From Crossiella cryophila (lineage in GTDB: Bacteria > Actinomycetota > Actinomycetes > Mycobacteriales > Pseudonocardiaceae), in NCBI RefSeq assembly GCF_014204915.1, contig NZ_JACHMH010000001.1, positions 6,411,501 through 6,475,500 of the forward strand: a stretch of 64,000 bases of DNA. The letters are read 5' to 3'. Each line of letters opens with the position of its first letter. Position 1 is the first letter of the stretch. Made by a program: the position numbers and the translations under genes. Positions 60,025 to 64,000 of the stretch are shown here, one piece after another. The notes beneath the pieces are model-generated. The model was given only the letters and a program-made list of their open reading frames with translations, made no database searches and had not been told where the DNA came from.

Positions 60025-60920
60025 GCCAGCTCAGCGTCCAGCTCACCCGCTACCTGCACCGCGATCTCGATCGTCCGCCTGGTGAGTGGCGACTGGGTGC
60101 GATTGGCCTGCCACAGCAGGAAGATCTCGCGTGGCGGCAGGGCCGGTCTCAGCTCGTGCACGCTCAGCGCGGCATCGGTGCCGAGGTCGGCGCTGTGCAC
60201 GGTGAGGCGCGGCAGCACCGCCGAACCCATGCCCGCGCGCACCATCGACAGCACGGTCTCGTTGCCCGCGGTGCGGCAGACGAAGTTCGGGCGCACGCCG
60301 CGCCGGGTCAGTTCCTGTTCCAGCCGGGCCTGATCGCAGATCGGCGGGTGCGCCACCATCGGCGCGCCGTCGAGCCGGTCCGGGCGCACCGGGCCGTCGG
60401 GGAAGGCGCCGCGGGCGGCCACCAGCAGGTAGGGGTCGTCGAGCAGTTTGCGATGCTCGACCTCGCCGTCCACCCGGCCGTCGAAGAACATCAGGTCCAG
60501 GTCCCGCACCTGCGGCTGGTCGGTCTCCTCCTCGAACAGCCTGATGTCGCAGCCGGGTTGCTCGGCCCGCAGGCCGCGGATGATCCGCGGCAGGATCACG
60601 TTGGACACGCTCTGGAAGGTGCCGATGTCCACCCGGCCGTCCCCGGCCTGGAACCGCTCGACCGCGGCGGCCAGTGCCTGGGCCCGCGCCAGCAGCGCCC
60701 GGCCGTGGGCCAGCACCACCTGGCCCAGCGGGGTCACCCGCACCGGCCTCGGCCCGCCCGGCCGGTCGAACACCGCGCCGCCGACCGCCTTCTCCAGGGC
60801 CGCGATCTGCTGGCTCACCGTGGACTGGGTGTAGCCGAGCCGCGCGGCCGCCCGCCCGAACGAGCCCTCGTCCACCACGGCGGTCAGCGCGGCGAGATGC
60901 CGCAGTTCGACATCGGACAT
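59997..60920 (-). CDS. LysR-family regulator
   Basis: A 307-aa LysR protein with HTH ELRHLAALTAVVDEGSFGRAAARLG YTQSTVSQQIAALE (split here; residues 5-45) and two periplasmic-binding-like effector subdomains. It is divergent from the hydrolase/LLM/methyltransferase operon across 92 bp, so it more likely controls that operon than the aromatic genes; the latter remain possible. Confidence 0.85.
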   Translation of the reverse strand: MSDVELRHLAALTAVVDEGSFGRAAARLGYTQSTVSQQIAALEKAVGGAVFDRPGGPRPVRVTPLGQVVLAHGRALLARAQALAAAVERFQAGDGRVDIGTFQSVSNVILPRIIRGLRAEQPGCDIRLFEEETDQPQVRDLDLMFFDGRVDGEVEHRKLLDDPYLLVAARGAFPDGPVRPDRLDGAPMVAHPPICDQARLEQELTRRGVRPNFVCRTAGNETVLSMVRAGMGSAVLPRLTVHSADLGTDAALSVHELRPALPPREIFLLWQANRTQSPLTRRTIEIAVQVAGELDAELAYPGRPGQL

Positions 60921-60979
60921 GGGCCGAGCCTACCCGGAACATCGGCTCAGCCGATTGACTTGATTAGTATTCATCGCTT

Positions 60980-61006
60980 TTGTCGATGTCTTTTCGGATC
61001 TAGCTT
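60980..61006 (+). promoter_or_regulatory. promoter, probable leaderless transcript
   Basis: TTGTCG (60980-60985) and TAGCTT (61001-61006) lie upstream of ATG 61013 with only 6 bp between the -10 and the start codon. No ribosome site exists, so the transcript probably starts at or near the ATG. The surrounding region is AT-rich for this genome and would also hold LysR sites. Confidence 0.45.
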
Positions 61007-61012
61007 GTGTTC

Positions 61013-61867
61013 ATGACCAACGACCTCTCCCCCGGCGAACAGCTCCTCGGGATCAACGATGTCGAGCTGTGCGTGCAGACCTTCGGCGACCCCGCGCACC
61101 CGGCGATCCTGCTCGTCGACGGCGCGACCGCCTCGATGCTGTGGTGGGAAACCGAGCTGTGCCAACGGATCGCGCGGGCCGGCCGGTTCGTGATCCGCTA
61201 CGACAACCGGGACACCGGCCGCTCCACCAGCTATCCGGCCGGGCAGCCGGGTTACGCCTACCCCGACTTCGCCACCGACGCGCTCGGCATCCTGGACGCA
61301 CTGGGCATCGAGCGCGCGCACGTCGTCTGCCGGTCCATGTCCGGCGGGATCGGGCTGCTCCTCGGGGTGGACCACCCGGACCGGGTCGAGTCGCTGACCT
61401 TCGTCTCCACCTCCACCGGCGCGGACGGGCTGCCGCCCTCCTCGGACGCGCTCAGCGCAATCCCCGCCAACCCGGACCCCGCCGATCCCGGCGCGGTGGT
61501 GGATTTCGTTGTGGCGTCGGCGAAAGCGTGCTCGGGTGGCTCGCCCTACTTCGACGAGTCCGCGGTGCGCGGACTGGTCGAGCGGGATGTCGTCCGCACC
61601 CAGGACCTCGCGGCCATGCTCGGCAACCACTACGCGATGAGCTTCGACGGCTCCGCCCGCGACTGGGCCGCGATCAAGGCGCCGACGCTGGTGGTGCACG
61701 GCGATCTGGACCCGGTCTGCCCGCTGCCGCACGGCGAGGCGGTGCACGCGGCGGTTCCCGGGGCGGAGCTGCTGATCCTGGCCGGCGCCGGGCACGATCT
61801 GCCGAAGCCGCTCTGGGATGTGTTCGTCCCGGCGCTGTGCCAGCACACTGAGGGCGGTCGGCCATGA
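61013..61867 (+). CDS. alpha/beta hydrolase
   Basis: A 284-aa protein with the fold order LLVDGATASM (oxyanion region), IRYDNRDTGRSTS, nucleophile region VVCRSMSGGIG, acid VHGDLDPVCP and histidine GAGHDLP. The elbow is C-R-S-M-S rather than G-x-S-x-G, so small residues flank the Ser in an unusual way. The family hydrolyses esters, lactones or C-C bonds. First gene of a three-gene operon; the next gene overlaps by ATGA. Confidence 0.75.
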   Translation: MTNDLSPGEQLLGINDVELCVQTFGDPAHPAILLVDGATASMLWWETELCQRIARAGRFVIRYDNRDTGRSTSYPAGQPGYAYPDFATDALGILDALGIERAHVVCRSMSGGIGLLLGVDHPDRVESLTFVSTSTGADGLPPSSDALSAIPANPDPADPGAVVDFVVASAKACSGGSPYFDESAVRGLVERDVVRTQDLAAMLGNHYAMSFDGSARDWAAIKAPTLVVHGDLDPVCPLPHGEAVHAAVPGAELLILAGAGHDLPKPLWDVFVPALCQHTEGGRP

Positions 61868-62700
61868 CCCGGTTGCGCTCGGCGCTCTGGCTGCCGCTCT
61901 TCGACGAACTCGCCGACCCGGTCGTCCTCGCCAGGCTGGCCGCCGAGGCGGAAGAGGCAGGCTGGCACGGTGTGTTCGTCTGGGACCACCTGCGCTGGCG
62001 GGCGCCGGTCCGGCAGGTGGCCGACCCGTGGATCACCCTGGCCGCGATCGCCACCGCCACCGAATCCCTCCGCTTCGGCCCCATGGTCACCCCCCTCGCA
62101 CGCCGCCGACCGGCCAAGGTGGCCAAGGAGACCGCGACCCTGGACCGGCTCGGCGGCGGCCGGCTCACCCTCGGCGTCGGGCTGGGCAGTGATCGTTTCG
62201 CGGGCGAGCTGAGTGCGACCGGGGAGGAACTCGACGACCGGCGGCGCGGGCAGCTGCTGGACGAGTCGCTGGAGATCCTGGCCGCCGCCTGGTCCGGTGA
62301 ACCGGTGCGCCACCGCAGCGAGCACTACACCGTCGACGGCATCCGGTTCCTGCCAAGGCCGGTGCAGCGGCCCGGGGTGCCGGTGTGGGCGGCCGGGCGG
62401 CCCGGCAACGTCAAACCGTTGCGCCGCGCGGCCCGGCTGGACGGGTTTTTCCCGGTGAATCTGGAAAACCCGGACCAGCTCGCCGAGATCGTCACTACCA
62501 TCACTGATCTTCGCCAGCACCAGCTGACCGGGTACGACATCGCCGTCCCGCTGCCGCCCGGCGCCGATCCGGCGCGCTACGCCGCGGCAGGCGCCACCTG
62601 GTGGCTGGCGGAGTTCGAGCCGGAAACGGTGTCGCTGGACCGGGTGCGGGGCGTGCTCCGCGACGGGCCCGCCGACATCGCGATCGAGAGGAACCGGTGA
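61864..62700 (+). CDS. LLM-class F420/FMN-dependent oxidoreductase
   Basis: A 278-aa luciferase-like protein (GVFVWDHLRWR, TLDRLGGGRLTLGVGLGSDRFAGE in part, VPVWAAGRPGNVKPLRRAARLDG), which is the TIM-barrel pattern of F420- or FMN-dependent reductases and monooxygenases. ATG 61864 overlaps the hydrolase stop. It is shorter than typical 340-aa members. Cofactor and substrate unknown. Confidence 0.8.
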   Translation: MTRLRSALWLPLFDELADPVVLARLAAEAEEAGWHGVFVWDHLRWRAPVRQVADPWITLAAIATATESLRFGPMVTPLARRRPAKVAKETATLDRLGGGRLTLGVGLGSDRFAGELSATGEELDDRRRGQLLDESLEILAAAWSGEPVRHRSEHYTVDGIRFLPRPVQRPGVPVWAAGRPGNVKPLRRAARLDGFFPVNLENPDQLAEIVTTITDLRQHQLTGYDIAVPLPPGADPARYAAAGATWWLAEFEPETVSLDRVRGVLRDGPADIAIERNR

Positions 62701-63476
62701 CGCCGATGTCCACCCTGTTCGACTACGACGCGGAACTGCGGCGGCACAACGACATCCTGCGTGCCGCGGCCCGCGTGGGCGCCGGTGACCACGTGCTCGA
62801 CGTCGGCTGCGGCACCGGCCAGGCCACCCGCGAGGCCGCCCGCGCCTCGGGCAGCGGGCGCGTGCTGGGCGTGGACATCTCCGCGCCGATGCTGGCACGG
62901 GCCCGTCAGCTCAGCGCCGCCGAGGGACTGGCCAACGTCACCTTCGAGGAGGCGGACGCCCAGGTGCACGCCTTCCCGCCCGCGGGTTTCGACCTGTGCC
63001 TCAGCCGGTTCGGCACCATGTTCTTCGCCGACCCGGTGGCCGCGTTCAGCAACATCGGGCGTGCGCTGCGGCCGGGGGCGCGCCTGGTGCTGCTGGTCTG
63101 GCAGGGGCAGGACCGCAACGAGTGGGCCACCGCGATCCGCCAGACCATCACCGGCGAACCACCGGCCACCCCCACCGGTCGCAACGCGTTCACCCTCGCC
63201 GACCCGGCCGTCACCGAGGGCATCCTGACCGCCGCCGGATTCACCGAGATCGACTTCGCCGACGTACACGAACCGGTCTACTACGGCCCGGACAGCGCCA
63301 CCGCCTACGACGCCGTGCTCCACCAGCTCAAGTTCCAGGACGTCCTCGCCACCCTCGACCCGGTAGCAGCCGAGCGAGCCCGCGAACGCCTACGCGCCAC
63401 CCTCGACGCCCACACCACCCCCGAAGGCGTCCACTTCGACTCCCGCGCCTGGCTCATCAAAGCCCACCGCCCCTGA
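62697..63476 (+). CDS. class I SAM-dependent methyltransferase
   Basis: A 259-aa Rossmann methyltransferase with motif I HVLDVGCGTGQATREAA (~30-46), VLGVDIS (acidic loop), FDLCLSRFGTMFF (motif IV) and LVWQGQDRNEW, the UbiE-like type. GTG 62697 overlaps the LLM stop (GTGA) with AGAGGA upstream. Together the three genes suggest a small tailoring or detoxification pathway under LysR control. Confidence 0.85.
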   Translation: MTPMSTLFDYDAELRRHNDILRAAARVGAGDHVLDVGCGTGQATREAARASGSGRVLGVDISAPMLARARQLSAAEGLANVTFEEADAQVHAFPPAGFDLCLSRFGTMFFADPVAAFSNIGRALRPGARLVLLVWQGQDRNEWATAIRQTITGEPPATPTGRNAFTLADPAVTEGILTAAGFTEIDFADVHEPVYYGPDSATAYDAVLHQLKFQDVLATLDPVAAERARERLRATLDAHTTPEGVHFDSRAWLIKAHRP

Positions 63477-63494
63477 CCAACCACCCCCACCACC

Positions 63495-63680
63495 GTGTTG
63501 GCCGTTCTCGTACGGTGTGTTGGCCGAACTGGACGGTGTGTTGGCCGAACTGGACGGTGTGTTGGCCGTTGTGGACGGCGTCTTGGCCGTTGCGGACGGT
63601 GTCTTGGCCGAATGGGTGTACCAGTTCGGCCAACACTCGGTACGACAACGGCCAAGACTGGGTACGAGAACGGCCAACAC
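63495..63680. repeat. 21-bp tandem repeat block with inverted copies
   Basis: TTGGCC recurs at 63499, 63520, 63541, 63562, 63583 and 63604, exactly 21 bp apart, inside a unit close to TGTGTTGGCCGAACTGGACG. Three inverted units (GGCCAA at 63628, 63650, 63672) follow at 22-bp steps. The outermost copies are a perfect 19-bp inverted pair (63495-63513 and 63662-63680). The block fills the gap between two convergent genes. Confidence 0.85.
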
Positions 63681-63689
63681 GCCGGATGA

Positions 63690-64000
63690 TTAGGCCACGC
63701 CTGCGGCGATTAGCTGGCGCCAGATCTCGCCCGCGTCGATGACCTCGACTTCGAGCTTCTCTGCCTTGGCGAGTTTGCTCGCGCCGACGTCCGCGCCGGT
63801 GATCAGCAGGTCGGTGCTGGCCGAGACGGAGGAGGCGATGGTGGCGCCTGCCTTCTCGCACAGGCGCTGGAAGGCCGGGCGGGGCACCTTCTCCCCGGAG
63901 CGCGGGTCGTTGATCGCGCCGGTGACCACCACGGTCAAACCCGCCAGCGGCGCGTCCGAGGCGACCACGGGTGGCAGGTCCTCCTCGCGCACGTCCAGGG
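63690..64000 (-). CDS. BRCT-domain C-terminus, probably NAD-dependent DNA ligase LigA (partial)
   Basis: The last ~103 codons of a gene that continues past the window. They form one BRCT domain: LAGLTVVVTGAIND, FQRLCEKAGATIASSVSAST, LLITGADVGASKLAKAEKL and the Trp motif IDAGEIWRQL. LigA ends with such a domain, which contacts nicked DNA. A DNA polymerase III epsilon-like or other BRCT protein is an alternative because the catalytic part is not visible. Confidence 0.6.
   Translation of the reverse strand, partial: LDVREEDLPPVVASDAPLAGLTVVVTGAINDPRSGEKVPRPAFQRLCEKAGATIASSVSASTDLLITGADVGASKLAKAEKLEVEVIDAGEIWRQLIAAGVA

Noticed and set aside
63495-63680. CRISPR array
   Set aside because: Units are contiguous 21-mers without spacers and some are inverted; no cas genes are present.
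63517-63693. 58-codon frame reading a VLAELDG heptad repeat
   Set aside because: No ribosome site; the periodicity is explained by the 21-bp DNA unit.

Overview
The window is 64 kb of very high-GC DNA with dense, often overlapping (ATGA/GTGA) operons, SARP/AfsR-type, DUF5753 and XRE regulators, lipoproteins and a class I lanthipeptide locus. This is an actinomycete chromosome. The palindrome TCCAnnGTGGA recurs inside genes, and the gene content suits the Pseudonocardiaceae (Crossiella/Amycolatopsis-like). That assignment is inference.

Layout. (1) 1-3.9 kb, minus strand: the end of a Tad/Flp-type secretion or pilus locus, with a CpaF-like ATPase N-terminus, degenerate ParA/TadZ-like protein, SAF/CpaB-like protein, secreted protein, lipoprotein and prepilin peptidase. 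(2) 4.6-6.5 kb: a lipoprotein and an HxlR-like regulator meeting at a 44-bp perfect palindrome, then a GGDEF protein. (3) 6.7-19.7 kb: an accessory region. It holds a XRE / ImmA-IrrE / MAB_1171c-type membrane protein / FAD enzyme operon, then a radical-SAM / AAA ATPase / kinase-fold operon with a tiny ORF in front. After these come a DegT-fold protein that lacks its PLP lysine, a DUF5753 regulator, small zinc-ribbon-like ORFs and an XRE-TPR regulator. (4) 19.7-26.5 kb: alpha/beta hydrolase, tRNA-Leu(GAG), M20 peptidase, divergent TetR/MFS pair, small membrane protein, and a TetR with a large Ala/Thr insertion. (5) 27-45.4 kb: secreted endo-H glycosidase, then the most notable locus. A SARP-NB-ARC-TPR regulator stands divergent from lanA (58 aa, too short for ordinary gene calling), followed by lanC, full-length lanB, an ABC exporter and a luciferase-like reductase. 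Next come a 2-oxoglutarate oxygenase and MFS exporter, divergent from a FecBCD-type uptake system across a Zur-like box, and a two-component system. (6) 45.5-52.6 kb: Tat-exported berberine-bridge-type oxidase, P450, and a TetR-controlled Baeyer-Villiger monooxygenase / patatin / SDR operon. (7) 52.6-60.9 kb: a meta-cleavage aromatic pathway with PadR and LysR regulators and an AAHS transporter. (8) 61-64 kb: hydrolase / LLM oxidoreductase / methyltransferase operon, a 21-bp tandem and inverted repeat block, and the C-terminus of a BRCT protein (probably LigA).

How they work together. The lan genes form a plausible undescribed class I lanthipeptide pathway. LanB/LanC would install up to six thioether rings, the LLM enzyme is a candidate dehydroalanine reductase, and the ABC protein exports. 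No leader protease is present. Segment 7 encodes ring cleavage, probable decarboxylation, then the hydratase and oxalocrotonate branches; the ring hydroxylase and the terminal aldolase are not in the window. Function assignments come from motif reading only; no database search was run.
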